Assembly (NCBI GenBank): GCA_947561395.2
Contig: OX387186.1
Coordinates: forward strand, 3,564,835 to 3,628,834
Source of the DNA: Buxus sempervirens
Lineage: Eukaryota; Streptophyta; Magnoliopsida; Buxales; Buxaceae
Reading direction: 5' to 3'
Length of the DNA: 64,000 bases
The notes under the pieces were generated by a model, which did not search any database, was not told the DNA's origin, and saw only the letters and a program-made list of their open reading frames with translations. Made by a program: the position numbers and the translations under genes. Below are positions 1-10,915 of this stretch, one piece after another; the stretch's first letter is position 1, and each line of letters opens with the position of its first letter.

Positions 1-1639
1 AAAAAAAAATTTGTGTTTATATACAGGGGCATAGCCTTCTCAATTTGATATTTAATGAGATTCTTATTTTTCTGATTAAAAAAATTTGAAATATATCACA
101 ATTGATTTAATTGTAGGAAGCCTTTGTCTCCGATCTTTCAACTATGATTTATCAATACAGAATAAGGTTACAAATTCTTTTCCTTTTTCCTTGTTTGTCT
201 GTGTGTGTTGGGTGGTTTGGGCGGGGTGGGGCGGTGTTGGTTGGTTGTGCAATGCAAAGGATTTTTCAAGGTAGCTAAATCATCATCAACAGAGCTGACA
301 CTCAAGAATTATTATCTTTTGGCAATATTCTATGTCATGTGGTTGTAAGAAAGATGGAACAAACCAAATCAAGAGTCCTAATGATGACGGATGAGGAGTC
401 ACAGATTCAACATAGTGAAACAAAATTGTAGGTAAGTATAACAGGAATACGAAGAATAATTTCCTATGATATAAGGCCACTAGGAATTACATGATTGCCT
501 AATTAAATAATCACATTCGGAGGACCACAAAGAAAAGAAGAAGAAATTGAAGGAAGAAAAAAGGAAAGAAACAAGGCACCAAACATAATTTCGATCCACA
601 GTAGTCTCAACAGCATGTTATAAATCTTTCCCAATTTTATTGTCCTGAGTATAGAAAATTAGAATTATGAGAGACTCAAGCCTTATCTGAATGTGGTAGC
701 TTCCCATACGCTATTAGAATTTTCTCCAAATTTATTTTAAATATTTCAGATCATGATTGCACAGTATCAAAATATTCAAATGTAATGTTTTCAAGCAAGA
801 TTCTGGGTGTTAAACAAGAGATTTAGTATGGGTGCTAAAATATTTAGTTTTCTGAAGGTGCCTTTCCCCAGAAACCATAAAGAAATGTGAAACTGATCCA
901 GGGAGTGTCTTGATGAAGTTTCTGGTCGATCTTAAAAGGATCTACAACAGATTAATCGTATACGTGCGCAAAATGGGTGAAGATCAACAACCCATCCTCA
1001 ACGAGTCCATGATATGCGTACCAAAGTTTAGAAAGAGAGAACCCCTAAATCAGATCTCATTCATCTGACAGGAAGTTATGAATGATGGAAATCAGCAGGG
1101 ATCATGTTAAGATAGAAGAAAATCAACGGATCACACAAGAAATTACGCACTTTAGATAGATCTTTAAGAGCTATCTTTCCGAATCTAAAAACCAAAGGCA
1201 GAGCAATTATTTCTATAAATTTTTGCTGAAATGATCCTATCCTGTTGCCAGAAGATAATGAATTTTCTCGCCAAAAACGAATTTGAATGAGTAACAGAAG
1301 AGATAAAATGGAACCTTGTGGTAGAATGCATGGACTGCGATTGCTCGGATCTACGAAAAGTAGTTGTGGCTTATATTCATATTTATAATGCAATAAAAAG
1401 ACGTTTTGGATAATGATACGTTTTGTTGAAGTAGGGAGGTAGGGAGGTGGACGTTTGTTTTCAAATTAGTATAGGCGTTTTTGGTGGAGTGATTTCTTTA
1501 ATTTAATTGTGGGACTCGTGAGGTGCCACATCAGCGGTGATGTGGAGCTAGGAGGATTGAGAGCTTGAGGTTTGGTGCTTTGTGGTGAGTCCAGAGAAAA
1601 GACTGATTGCTATATATATATATATGTATAATATAGATT
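1..1639. other. AT-rich sequence with no recognisable gene
   Basis: No protein family, RNA gene or complete transposon could be recognised here. Short open frames exist on both strands but none resembles a known domain. A short TA microsatellite lies near 1612-1626. It may be the distal flank of the duplicated block that follows. Confidence 0.5.
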
Positions 1640-2335
1640 CCACTTTCTGATTTTTTGGTAGTCTAATATAGATTCCACTTTTTTTAACACCTTCCGCAGG
1701 CAAACATATATAAGTTGTTTGCAAACGTGGGCCTCCTTTATCCATATTAGTCATTATCAGGGCCCATCCACGAAATTTTCAATTAAAGGGTGCAAGTTTC
1801 CCATGTGTTGCCTTCTGTGGAGTAATCGTCAGAAGTTATAGAAGCTTTGCCAGAAGGTCCCCTGACCGAAACTTGTTTTAAATCCTACTCTGATGTTTTC
1901 AGGGATGAAAAAGGTGGTGGTCCAGAAACATGGGCGTAAAATTTATAATAACAAATGCTTCACGTGATAGGATTTCGGAAAAATGCAAAAGAAAGGTGTA
2001 GAGGATTTCAAACCCTGTTGAACTCATCAAAACACAAATGGGAAATAGGCAATTGCTTGTTTGAGGCTAGGATTTAAGTTATTAAAAATAACATATAGTT
2101 TAATAATTAAAAAATAACCGATACCATAATTAAATATAACAATGGGACGCCTTTTATGTCCTATAATAGAAAACCCAGGAGCATTTGATTGGTGTGGTAA
2201 ATTAATTTGAGAGTCTTGGGTAGTGGGTGTGCTGTCAACCTGAGGGAATGGAAGGTGTGAGACATGTGGGTCACAAAGAGCACACCATTATGGTGGTTGT
2301 ATATGCTGTGTGAGATTTGAGCACACCATTAAGTT
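1640..2335 (+). repeat. Duplicated block A, copy 1 (paralogue at 7870-8540)
   Basis: This block matches 7870-8540 in direct orientation with scattered mismatches and small indels. Shared landmarks include the segment around 'gtttgcaaacgtgggcctcc' (1717 and 7920) and the AT-rich segment with 'aaataacatatagtt' (2086 and 8288). It is non-coding as far as I can see. It is part of a larger duplicated unit that carries a receptor kinase gene. Confidence 0.8.
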
Positions 2336-2705
2336 TGCAAAGCTCCTAAGCAGGTTTTTTTAGCATTATCCATCATCTATACATTCAATTTCTCCTATTA
2401 TTCTGGCAATTAAATAAAAAAGAATTGGAAGATCATAATCCATCAGCGGAGGCTATGCAGCCATGGAGGGTTGGCTATTGCCGAAAGGAAAGTAAGCTAG
2501 CGGATATCTGCTACACTCAAAATCATGCACCAGTATTTGAACCCGTGTTATCATTGGTCCGGCATCCTTTTTTTTTTCCCTTAATAAAATCTTACCTTGA
2601 ATGCACTGGTGTGATTACCGTAATTCCCGATGCAGACTATCTCCGTCTGCTACAGACTACCTCTCGCTATAAAACCAATCAAATTCCAAATTCAAAAGCA
2701 ACTCT
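2330..2705 (+). repeat. Duplicated block B, copy 1: promoter-like (paralogue at 12340-12710)
   Basis: This block is closely similar to 12340-12710, which lies just upstream of SNM1B pseudogene exon 1. Both copies hold a TATA box-like TATAAAA (2668-2674 here, 12676-12682 there) followed by a CCAAT element. An open frame runs through it (2425-2781) but looks accidental. I infer this is an orphan copy of the SNM1B promoter, because the exons that follow it at the other locus are absent here. Confidence 0.75.
2668..2674 (+). promoter_or_regulatory. TATA box-like site in the orphan promoter copy
   Basis: TATAAAA is followed by CCAATC and is conserved at the paralogous site 12676-12682. At that site it lies about 110 bp upstream of the expected SNM1B start. 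Here no SNM1B exon follows. Confidence 0.4.
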
Positions 2706-3460
2706 CAAGTTCATTGTGTTTTCTGACCTTGAATTAGTAAATTTTATTTTAAAAGAAAATTGCATACTCTATGACGTTTAAGAGTGAGTGAATTGGAGCC
2801 AAATTGAACTTCCCTTTCTAGGAGGAATGAATTAGCAACTGAAAAGTTGAAACCATATTTAAAGGGCCAAAACAAAAATGGTGGAACTTAAAAGGATAAA
2901 GCCTGGTATGTTTAGATAAAAATTGATGAAAGTGAGAATATGAGATTGAAAAGCATAGTTTTCACGAATGTGGGATTGAATGAATAATTGCACTAAAGAG
3001 TGGAAAAATATTTTTTCAAGACTCTAGAGTTATTATGTGAACCTAGTAGTTTTTAAATGACTTCAGGTTGACGTGACATGGGTTGCTAGCATCCCTAACT
3101 CAAACCAGTTTAGAACCCAGCAGGTTGGCATGTTTTATGTTATCAACCTGCCTGAATCTGTCCTTGTTTGTGCGGATTCAGCTTGGATCATCCTTGCACA
3201 TTTATATGTTGCCTAACTTAATTATGACCCAACTTGAATCTATTTTGTTGCCACATCTACAAAAGGATATTAAAGATAAAAGCTCCAAGTTTCAAAAAGA
3301 AATATAAAGTTTCAAAATTTTGAAACTACAAAAAATAGTAACCAAGAAGATAATAAATGATGCCAAAAAGGTACACAAGTAATAACTAAAATACTTCAAG
3401 CTTATGATATGAAAAATACTTGGAGGCATAGGTCTCAAGCTTATGCATTATAGGCATATC
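2700..3460 (+). repeat. Duplicated block C, copy 1 (paralogue at 15014-15880)
   Basis: From 'gcaactctcaagttcattg' at about 2697 onward, the sequence follows 15014-15880 closely. Homology ends at 'catatctagtgatg'. At the other locus this block is intron 2 of the SNM1B pseudogene. Here it is fused directly to block B. The fusion implies that a segment equivalent to about 12705-15014 was lost from copy 1. Confidence 0.8.
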
Positions 3461-3639
3461 TAGTGATGTTTGTCTATGGTTATCCCTTGATGCTTGTGCC
3501 TTGAAGTGCGAGGCTTAAATGATGAGTCTTAAGGCAGTCTTTTATTTAGGTCTTGCACCATGCAAATAAATAATCAAGAAAAATTTAAACAAAGGTTTTA
3601 CTTTTAAGTTCAGGTTTATGCTACTAAGGTTCATTGTGA

Positions 3640-4266
3640 AGGCTTTTTTTTTTTAACTTGAATAATTATTGGAAAAATTCAAGAGAAGAGGAGAGACCCT
3701 CATATGGTCTTTATTGATCTAAAGAATGCACATGAGCACATGATTAAGTTCATATTGATAGATAGATTGTTGTTATCAAGGATATGGATGAAAGAGAGCT
3801 AAGCAGAGTGAGAACAAATAACAGCGAGGAAACTGAGTTTCGAATATGGGTTTACATCAAGCTCAAATACGAGTCCTTATCCTTTGCATTTGATTTTGGG
3901 TGAATTGATAGCTAACTAATTGAGAGGACATGTATTGGTGTATGTTGAATGTATTGGTGTATGGTGTACCAAAGTATAGAGAGAAGAAATTTTGAAAAGA
4001 GGGATATATCAGAGTCAAATTTTTTTAATTTAAACCAAGTCAAGACTCCTTATTTAGATAGTGAAGTTAGTATAATTGATAATAGGGGTGCAGCAATGGT
4101 AGACTTGAAACTTGGACGATTCCTATAATCCACTTTCGTCGTCTTAAATCAATAATTCATAAAGAGGGTTATAGCTTTTGGCATTTTCTACATAGAATCA
4201 AAGTTGGATGGCTAAGTGGAGAGAAACTTTTAGAGTCTTCTGTGATCAATATGTTTCTTTCAAGAC
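3640..4266 (+). mobile_element. RTE-type LINE reverse transcriptase relic
   Basis: Broken frames resemble RTE-clade LINE reverse transcriptase. A segment near 3685-3770 reads like the 'HMVFIDLKNAHE' palm motif. The segment 4115-4262 is closely similar to 45215-45385, which encodes a piece with 'HRIKVGWLKWRE', typical of the RTE region downstream of the catalytic core. No long open frame remains, so the element is dead. Confidence 0.65.
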
Positions 4267-4690
4267 TCGCGAGTCGTGAATGACGACCACCAGACCAGAT
4301 ACAGTTTCTCTTAAGATTTGGATTGAGGTGAGAGCAGTTGGAACTTGGAACTCCAGTCCCATTCGTTACCGTGAAAAGCGGGATGTTATAACACGTAAAT
4401 GGTTTTCTTTTGCCTCATTTCTTTCTGATTATCTGTTTTCACAGAGTTTGAGACTAGCATCCCAACAGTATAGATGTGGACCCTTCAATTGAAGAGGCAT
4501 CTCATCTTTAATGACAAGATTAGAGATAATAACAATGACAGAAATAAAATTGACACCAGATGTGTTTGTGCCTTCGAGTGCTTTGCTCTCTCTGTCAAGT
4601 GTTTAATGATGTTGGCGATGACGTGGGTGGAAAGGCGTTTACAAGCTCCAGTTGTCGCCTGCATGATTGATTGGTTCCTTCTTATTTTAC
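4255..4690 (+). repeat. Duplicated block D, copy 1: distal upstream region of SRLK1
   Basis: This segment is similar to 16836-17260 ('gcgagtcgtg', 'accaccagaccagatacag', 'aagaggcatctcatctttaatg'). Here it lies 0.4-0.9 kb upstream of the SRLK1 start. The other copy is an orphan with no kinase gene next to it. Confidence 0.75.
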
Positions 4691-5117
4691 ATGATTCGAT
4701 CTATCGAGAAAATGACCACTCACAGGATTTGTGTAGGACATGCTACTAGAAAAACGCTGCAGGAGCTAAGTTCTAGTTGTCAAGCACACTTACGTTCAGA
4801 ATCCTTCTTTGACATTCCATCAAATCCCTGAAACGCGTTGATCAAGAAAGAGGAAAGTCTTCGGGTCTATGTGAAAGAATCGTATCTGTCTTGTTTTCTT
4901 TACTCCGAATGACTTAAAGGTCCTAATGAATTGCAGTTTTTCACCATGCCGGTCTGTAATAAGTTTGGTTGGCTAAATCCGTTCTCACAAGACGAGATAT
5001 TTCAGATTTATTTTGACTATTCTTCTCAATTCAAGCCGTTCGTTCAATTCAATTATTTCGTTCTGCTTTAAACGTCTGGTTTGCGCTTGTCCGGAAAATC
5101 TGTAAATCTGTGCAGGG
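4690..5117 (+). promoter_or_regulatory. Upstream region of SRLK1
   Basis: The stretch 4700-4920 matches 60215-60430 upstream of SRLK3. The last 130 bp, from 'cacaagacgagatatttc' at about 4986, match 61605-61728 directly before the SRLK3 start. The promoter is therefore shared between copies 1 and 3. In copy 3 it is interrupted by about 1.2 kb of inserted DNA. I could not place a convincing TATA box. Confidence 0.5.
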
Positions 5118-7523
5118 ATGGCTAACTTAGAAACTCGGCGGTCCTTTTTCTTCTTTATCTACGTTCTATTTCTCTACTTCTCGACGGAAATCGTGCTGTC
5201 TACGGGTGCTGATAGAATCTCTGCAGGCCAAGCTCTCTCTGGGAAGCAAACAATTAGCTCTAAAGATGGCAACTTTGAACTGGGTTTCTTCTATCCAGGT
5301 AATAATTCTCGGAATCACTACATAGGCATCTGGTATAAAAAGTTCCCTGATAAAACAAGATTTTGGGTAGCGAACAGAGAGAGACCCCTCTCTGATCCAT
5401 CTTCCGCCGAGCTGAGACTCTCAGAAGATGGAAATCTAGTCCTCTTCGACGAGTCCAAATCACCAATATGGTCGACGAATTCGATCTTCCCCGCCTCTAA
5501 TTCTACCGAAGCAGTGCTTCTTGACAATGGAAATCTTGTTCTAAGAGGTGGGCCAAATTCATCTGTTCCGTTCTGGCAGAGTTTTGATCACCCTACCGAC
5601 ACATGGCTGCCGGGCTCAAAGTTTGGATTGGACAAACGCACAAACAAAAGTCAGCTCCTTTCTTCATGGAGAAGCGCTGAAGACCCAGCTCCCGGGATGT
5701 TCGCTCTCCAGCTCGACCCAAATGTCTCCAACCAGTATATTCTACAGTGGAATGGGTCGGAGAGGTACTGGAGTAGTGGACCTTGGGATGGCCAAGTTTT
5801 TACTGGGGTCCCTGAAATGAGCTTGAACAAAATCTACAACGTCACCTACGTTAACAATGAGACCGACACCTATTTCTACTACACAACCTACGATACTTCT
5901 ATCAAGACGATATTTGTGATGGATTTATCGGGGCAGGTCAAGCAGATTGCGTGGTTGGAGAACGCTGTCAAGAAGATTTCGTGGTTGGAGAACACTTACA
6001 ACTGGAGTTTGTTTTGGACTTTTCCAGGACGGCAATGCGAGGTCTATGCACTTTGCGGGGCTTTTGGTAGCTGCAACGAGGGAGCCCTGCCTGTCTGCAA
6101 ATGTTTGCAGGGTTTTCAACCAAAATTTCCCAGAAATTATTGGAATCTAAGCGACTGGTCTGGTGGGTGCGTGAGGGATACTCCTTTGCAATGTGGGAAC
6201 AGTAGTTTGTCTAATGCAGAGAAGGATAAGTTTCGTTACATGCCGAACGTGAAATTGCCTCTAAAGCCACTATCTTTGGCGAGTGGGAGCTCTGAAGAAT
6301 GCCATTCAGCTTGCTTCAACGATTGTTCTTGCAGTGCGTATTCGTTCGTCAATGGTAATTGCTCAATGTGGCGTGAGAATTTGCTGAATCTGCAACAACT
6401 CTCTGACGGAGGAACCGATTTTTATCTGAGGCTTGCTGCTTCTGATGTTCCTGATGAAGTTCATGAAGGTAAAAAGAAGAAATCAAATGTTCCAGCTGTT
6501 CTTGGTGCTGTTGCTGGGGCTTTGGTCATCCTAGGGCTTGTTTTATGTCTAATCTGGAGATGGCAACGAAGATCAATAAAAATTGCAAAGACCGCTGAGG
6601 GTTCTTTAATTCCATTTGGATACAAAGACTTGCAGAATGTGACGAATAACTTCTCTGAAAGATTAGGTGGAGGAGGTTTTGGTTCTGTCTTCAAGGGGTC
6701 ATTGCCCGATTCATCAGCCATTGCAGTAAAGAAGCTCGCAAGCATCCACCAAGGCGAAAAGCAATTCCGGACTGAAGTGAGCACGATTGGTACGATCCAG
6801 CACGTTAATCTTGTGCGCCTTCGTGGGTTCTGTTCCGAAGGTGCAAAGAGGTTGCTGGTCTATGATTACATGCCAAATGGCTCTTTAGATTCCCATCTGT
6901 TTCATCATCAGGAGTCCAAGCTTTTAGACTGGAGGACAAGGTATCAAATCGCACTTGGAACAGCTCAAGGATTGGCTTATCTCCATGAGAAGTGCAGAGA
7001 CTGCATCATACACTGTGACATCAAACCGGAGAATATCCTTCTTGATGCTGAATTCTGTCCCAAAGTTGCAGATTTTGGCATGGCAAAGCTTGTTGGCCGC
7101 GATTTTAGTAGGGTCCTTACGACAATGAGAGGGACTATAGGCTATCTTGCACCTGAGTGGATCTCAGGCGTAGCTATAACAACGAAAGCAGATGTTTACA
7201 GCTATGGCATGGTGCTGTTTGAGATTATATCTGGAAGGAGAAACAGTGATCAATCTGAAGAAGGGCCAGTTGGGTTCTTCCCCACTTGGGCTTCGAGAAA
7301 AATAACGGAAGGGGAAGTTCTCAGTCTACTGGATCCCAGGTTGCAGAGTGTCGTCAATCTGGAAGAGCTGACCAGAGCTTGTAGAATCGCTTGTTGGTGC
7401 ATTCAAGATGATGAGACTCATAGGCCATCAATGGGGCAGGTGGTGTGGATCCTTGAGGGTTTGTTGGACGTAAATTTGCCTCCTGCCCCAAGGTCTCTCC
7501 AAGTTCTATTTGGGTCACAATAA
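5118..7523 (+). CDS. G-type lectin S-receptor-like serine/threonine kinase (SRLK1)
   Basis: This encodes a single-pass plasma-membrane receptor kinase of 801 aa on one exon, which is usual for this subfamily. Domains in order: signal peptide (about 1-31), bulb-type mannose-binding lectin (about 33-155), S-locus glycoprotein region, EGF-like segment (about 305-335), PAN/apple domain (about 351-435), transmembrane helix (about 456-480) and kinase (about 500-785). Kinase landmarks are a glycine loop LGGGGFGSV near 516, Lys538, 'HCDIKPEN' with Asp634, and Asp652 of DFG. Cys in place of Arg before the catalytic Asp makes it a non-RD kinase, common among immune receptors. A 30-bp in-frame tandem duplication (5937-5966 and 5967-5996) repeats a 'WLEN' segment. 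The C-terminus is short compared with SRLK2 because of an internal deletion just before the stop. The ligand is unknown. The start is the ATG that opens the signal peptide. Confidence 0.93.
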   Translation: MANLETRRSFFFFIYVLFLYFSTEIVLSTGADRISAGQALSGKQTISSKDGNFELGFFYPGNNSRNHYIGIWYKKFPDKTRFWVANRERPLSDPSSAELRLSEDGNLVLFDESKSPIWSTNSIFPASNSTEAVLLDNGNLVLRGGPNSSVPFWQSFDHPTDTWLPGSKFGLDKRTNKSQLLSSWRSAEDPAPGMFALQLDPNVSNQYILQWNGSERYWSSGPWDGQVFTGVPEMSLNKIYNVTYVNNETDTYFYYTTYDTSIKTIFVMDLSGQVKQIAWLENAVKKISWLENTYNWSLFWTFPGRQCEVYALCGAFGSCNEGALPVCKCLQGFQPKFPRNYWNLSDWSGGCVRDTPLQCGNSSLSNAEKDKFRYMPNVKLPLKPLSLASGSSEECHSACFNDCSCSAYSFVNGNCSMWRENLLNLQQLSDGGTDFYLRLAASDVPDEVHEGKKKKSNVPAVLGAVAGALVILGLVLCLIWRWQRRSIKIAKTAEGSLIPFGYKDLQNVTNNFSERLGGGGFGSVFKGSLPDSSAIAVKKLASIHQGEKQFRTEVSTIGTIQHVNLVRLRGFCSEGAKRLLVYDYMPNGSLDSHLFHHQESKLLDWRTRYQIALGTAQGLAYLHEKCRDCIIHCDIKPENILLDAEFCPKVADFGMAKLVGRDFSRVLTTMRGTIGYLAPEWISGVAITTKADVYSYGMVLFEIISGRRNSDQSEEGPVGFFPTWASRKITEGEVLSLLDPRLQSVVNLEELTRACRIACWCIQDDETHRPSMGQVVWILEGLLDVNLPPAPRSLQVLFGSQ
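5937..5996 (+). repeat. 30-bp in-frame tandem duplication inside SRLK1
   Basis: Two adjacent 30-bp units encode VKQIAWLENA and VKKISWLENT. SRLK3 has the same duplication at the equivalent place (about 62551-62610), whereas SRLK2 has a single unit. It falls between the S-locus glycoprotein region and the EGF-like cysteines. Confidence 0.85.
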
Positions 7524-7644
7524 CTAATTAACAATGTCTTCATCACCATGATTCCAAAACTTGCTAATCATCACCAACTAGATTTAAAGAGCTGAAAACC
7601 AAGTGCAGAGAACTACTTTATCTATTATATATTTTATATATATC

Positions 7645-7857
7645 ATTATATTTCGGTTTGGTTTTACATTTAGGAAATTTGGTTCGATTCGATTAATCCG
7701 AGCTTTCAACCCAAAACCGAACCAAACATATTCGGTTCCCTATTTTTAGAATCAAAACCTATCCAAAGACTATATAACCCCAACCAAACCGACTCAAAGT
7801 TAGGTTGGACCAGTGCGGTTTTGATTTTAACCGACCTAAGTTGCAGCCCTAGTAAAT
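7645..7857. mobile_element. Small hAT-like non-autonomous element relic
   Basis: The sequence is rich in 'ggtttggtt' and 'aaccgaacc' on both strands and ends in 'gttgcagccctag'. This resembles plant hAT-type miniature elements that begin TAGGGNTGNAA. The left terminus could not be located. Related sequence occurs at 11260-11640 and 60700-60870. Confidence 0.35.
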
Positions 7858-7869
7858 ATTGCTTTATGT

Positions 7870-8540
7870 AATTAATTCCACCTTCTTTGATTCTTTCGAC
7901 AGACAAACATTAATAAGTTGTTTGCAAACGTGGGCCTCCTTTATCCATATTCGTCGATATTAGGTCCCATCCCCGAAACTTTCGATTAAAAGGTGCAAGT
8001 TTCCGGTGTACTGCCTTCGGTGGAGTAATCGTCAAACGTTAGAATCTTTGCGAGAAGGTCCCCTGACCGAAACCTGTTTTAAATCCTGCTCTGATGTTTC
8101 CAGAGGATGAAAAAGGTGCTGGTCTAGAAGCATGGGTGCAAACTTCATTATAAGAAACGCTTCACGTGACAACATATTGGGAAAATGCAAGAGGAAGGTG
8201 TAGACAATGTCAAACCCTGTTGAAACCATCAAAACACAAATGGCAAATAGGCAATTGTTTGTTTGAGGCTTGGATTTAATTTATTAAAAATAACATATAG
8301 TTAAATAATTAAAAAATAACTGATACCATAATTAAATATAACAATGGGATGCCTTCTGTGACCTACAATGGAAAACTCACGAACATTTGATTGGCGTGGT
8401 AAATTAATTGGAGAGTCTTGGGTGGTGGGTGGTGGGTGTGCTGTCAATTTGAGTGAATGGAAGGTGTTAGACATGTGGGTCACAAAGAGCACACCATTAT
8501 GGTGGTGGTATATGCTGTGTGAGATTGAGCACACCATTAA
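7870..8540 (+). repeat. Duplicated block A, copy 2
   Basis: Paralogue of 1640-2335. It marks the start of the second duplicated unit. After about 8540 the two units diverge, because this copy has acquired about 3.8 kb of other DNA (NOSIP relic, purine-rich tract, L1 relic) before homology resumes at 12340. Confidence 0.8.
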
Positions 8541-9049
8541 GTCCCAATGTGCAGAAAAAGGATTTCGATCGACTTCCGGACTTTACAACTTGTATCTACA
8601 ATTTTATTTACAGTTTTGAAGTAGTGTCATTCAATGTGGATCCTACACAAAAAAATAAAATCTAAAAAAATGAATAAACTCTAGGGAAAGGCATCTTATA
8701 TATGCTGGAAATAAAATTGTAGATAGAAACTGTATAGCCGGCCATTCGGATTTTGGCTTCTGGGTGTAAAGTTTTGAGTTAGATTAAAAAATTACATACG
8801 TACAATGACTCGGGCTAAGGGTATTTTGGGAAAATAAATTCTTTTCGCCCTCTTTTTTTTACAAGTTCGCTGCTCTAATAAGCGTCCCCCGTTATACAGG
8901 ACAGATATACGGGCTAGGGTTTGTTCATCGTCTTCAATCGTCAAATCAAATAAGTAGGATTTCTAGGGAACGTAGGATTGTTTTGCCCTTTTTGTCGCTC
9001 TTGAAAATTTTCCTGTTTCGTAGCTTGGATCAGTAGGGTTTTGGGACAG
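8541..9049 (+). other. 5' flank of the NOSIP relic
   Basis: No gene. The last 150 bp contain 'gctagggtttgttcatcgtc' and other pyrimidine-rich stretches typical of a plant 5' untranslated leader. This fits the NOSIP exon that follows. Confidence 0.4.
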
Positions 9050-9288
9050 ATGCCTCAGTGACATTCGAAGAACAACAATGATCTTGCCTTCTTCACATAC
9101 GACGAGAAGAAAAAGCTCGGATATGGAACTCAGAAGGAGAGGCTTGGAAAGGATTCAATAAAGCCCTTCGATGCCTGTTTCCTCTGTTTAAAGCCCTTCA
9201 TCGATCCTCTTTGCTGCCAGAAAGGTCATGTCTTCTGCAAGGAATGCATACTCGAGTGCCTGCTCGCCCAGAAGAAGGACATACGAAG
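9050..9288 (+). pseudogene. NOSIP: NOSIP-like first exon with premature stop
   Basis: The segment translates as the N-terminus of plant NOSIP (nitric oxide synthase-interacting protein, a U-box/RING-type E3 ligase). It shows 'LAFFTYDEKKKLGYGT', 'RLGKDSIKPFDACFLC' and cysteines of the first half of the zinc-binding domain (CFLC...CC...GHVFCKEC). The fourth codon is TGA where the family has arginine, consistent with CGA to TGA. The exon ends at a normal-looking donor (AAG|GTCTGT at 9289). I found no later NOSIP exon in the next 3 kb, so this is probably a captured or stranded 5' fragment. It could be active only if translation started elsewhere, which seems unlikely. Confidence 0.75.
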
Positions 9289-10339
9289 GTCTGTTGCTTT
9301 TCTTGTTATTTATTTATGTTTATTTTGGTTGATCCTTGTTATTATATGCGTACTTTCTTTCCCATTCATATATATAAGAAATAGCTTATATGTTAGCCAA
9401 AAAAAAAAAAACTAGTTTTGGTACTAACCAATCCTGAGGCATGAATTGGTGCTTATTGTGTTCAAATCGAACAGAGTATTTGGGGCACGATATGTGTATC
9501 GTTGAGTCTTGTTGGAGAGATAACATTGTTGTCCTTAATGCTTTGAAAACGATAGGTTGTGAATTCTTGTTGCCTTTCACAAAAAAAGAAAATTGCACTT
9601 TATTTTGGAAATAATATTGATGGAATTTGATCTTCTGGTGCATCATGCATGATATACAATTGATGAGAATATAAGTATTATAGCATTTTAAGGACCAATA
9701 CTCAATAGAACATAAGGATTTCTAGTCCATGTAAAAGCAATTACTGTGGTATAGTTATTCCCTCTCTATGTCAGGTTTTCAAACTTGAATCACATTATTT
9801 GCTTTGGTGGGCTTGAGTTAATGAAAACTATGTAGGTAAATGGAAGTCATGATAAATTAAAATTGTGTATAGAACACTCAGAAACTGACCAAAACTTCTC
9901 ATATTTACTCTCAGTTAGATGGAGGATTTTTTGGTGGAAGTGTGTCCCTTTTTGTTTGTCAATTGCTGAGCGTTTGTATGGATTAGCTTCTTATATGGTT
10001 GCATAGAAGACCTGGCCTTCTGGGCAGCTCCACTGTCGTTAACTGGTAATACAATTCTATTTTTTGGTTTTGCTGGTCCAATGTGGGATAAAGGCGAGCT
10101 GGATGAGGTTAATTACTAAATGCTAGTCGATATTTTAAAATAAAATGTCATTGTTTGCATTATTAATATTCATAAGCCATCCAAAAAAAGATAAAATATA
10201 AAGTTTAATTACTAAATGATAGTCTATATTTTAAAATAAAAAAACTGTTAAATACGCATCTCTAAGATCTCTTCAAATACTACTTGCACGCTCACTTTAA
10301 CTGGCTCATTATTTATCCCTTTTGCTATACATATGCAAT
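9289..10339. other. No gene seen; possible remnant of NOSIP intron 1
   Basis: AT-rich sequence without coding similarity that I can recognise. It starts at the NOSIP donor site, so part of it may be old intron sequence. Confidence 0.4.
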
Positions 10340-10915
10340 CAAGGCTAGAGAGAGAGAAAGGGTGTTAAAAAACAACAGAGTTGTAACACCTGTTTAGAAT
10401 CAAACGAAAAAGAGATGGAGAAATAGAGATGGGGGGAGGGAGATAGAGGTGATTCCCCTTGTTCGTAACAACAATAAAGCGCTGAGGAGAGAGAAGTCGC
10501 TAGAACCAAAAAAAAAAATCAATAACGCCCTATTTAGAAGAAAATGGAAGATAGAGTATTGGGGGCGAGACAGAGTGAGAGAAGAGAGAGTATAGGGGAG
10601 GAGAGGGAGAGGGGGGAGAGAGAGGTGGTTCACCTTGTTTGGAACAGCAACAATTAGTAACGCCCAATAGCAGCAGCGCCCAACAGAGAGAGAGAGAGAG
10701 GCAGGTTCTATTCTGCCTGTTTTTTTGCTCGTTTCCCAGAAAACGATGATGGACGAAAAGCAACAATATAGAAGAAGAAGAAAACAATATCTGGAGAAAG
10801 AGACCAGGGAAGAGAGAAGAGAAGAGAAGGGGAGAGGATAGTTACCGAAGCCTTTCTCTGCAACACCAGAAAACAAAGAGGAAGGAGGAAGAGCAAAAAT
10901 ACGAAGAGACTGTAG
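10340..10915. repeat. Purine-rich (GA) low-complexity tract
   Basis: The plus strand is strongly purine-rich with many 'gagaga' runs. It contains a degenerate internal repeat: 'gttcgtaacaacaataaagcgc' near 10460 resembles 'tggaacagcaacaattagtaacgccc' near 10640. Serine- and leucine-rich frames on the minus strand are composition artefacts. Confidence 0.6.

Noticed and set aside
2425..2781. 118-codon frame as a gene
   Set aside because: The paralogous copy at 12407-12759 is in promoter DNA and the two frames diverge by indels; a TATA box lies inside.
10400..10896. Minus-strand frames of 62-158 codons rich in Ser, Leu and Phe
   Set aside because: They lie in a GA-rich low-complexity tract; composition alone explains them.
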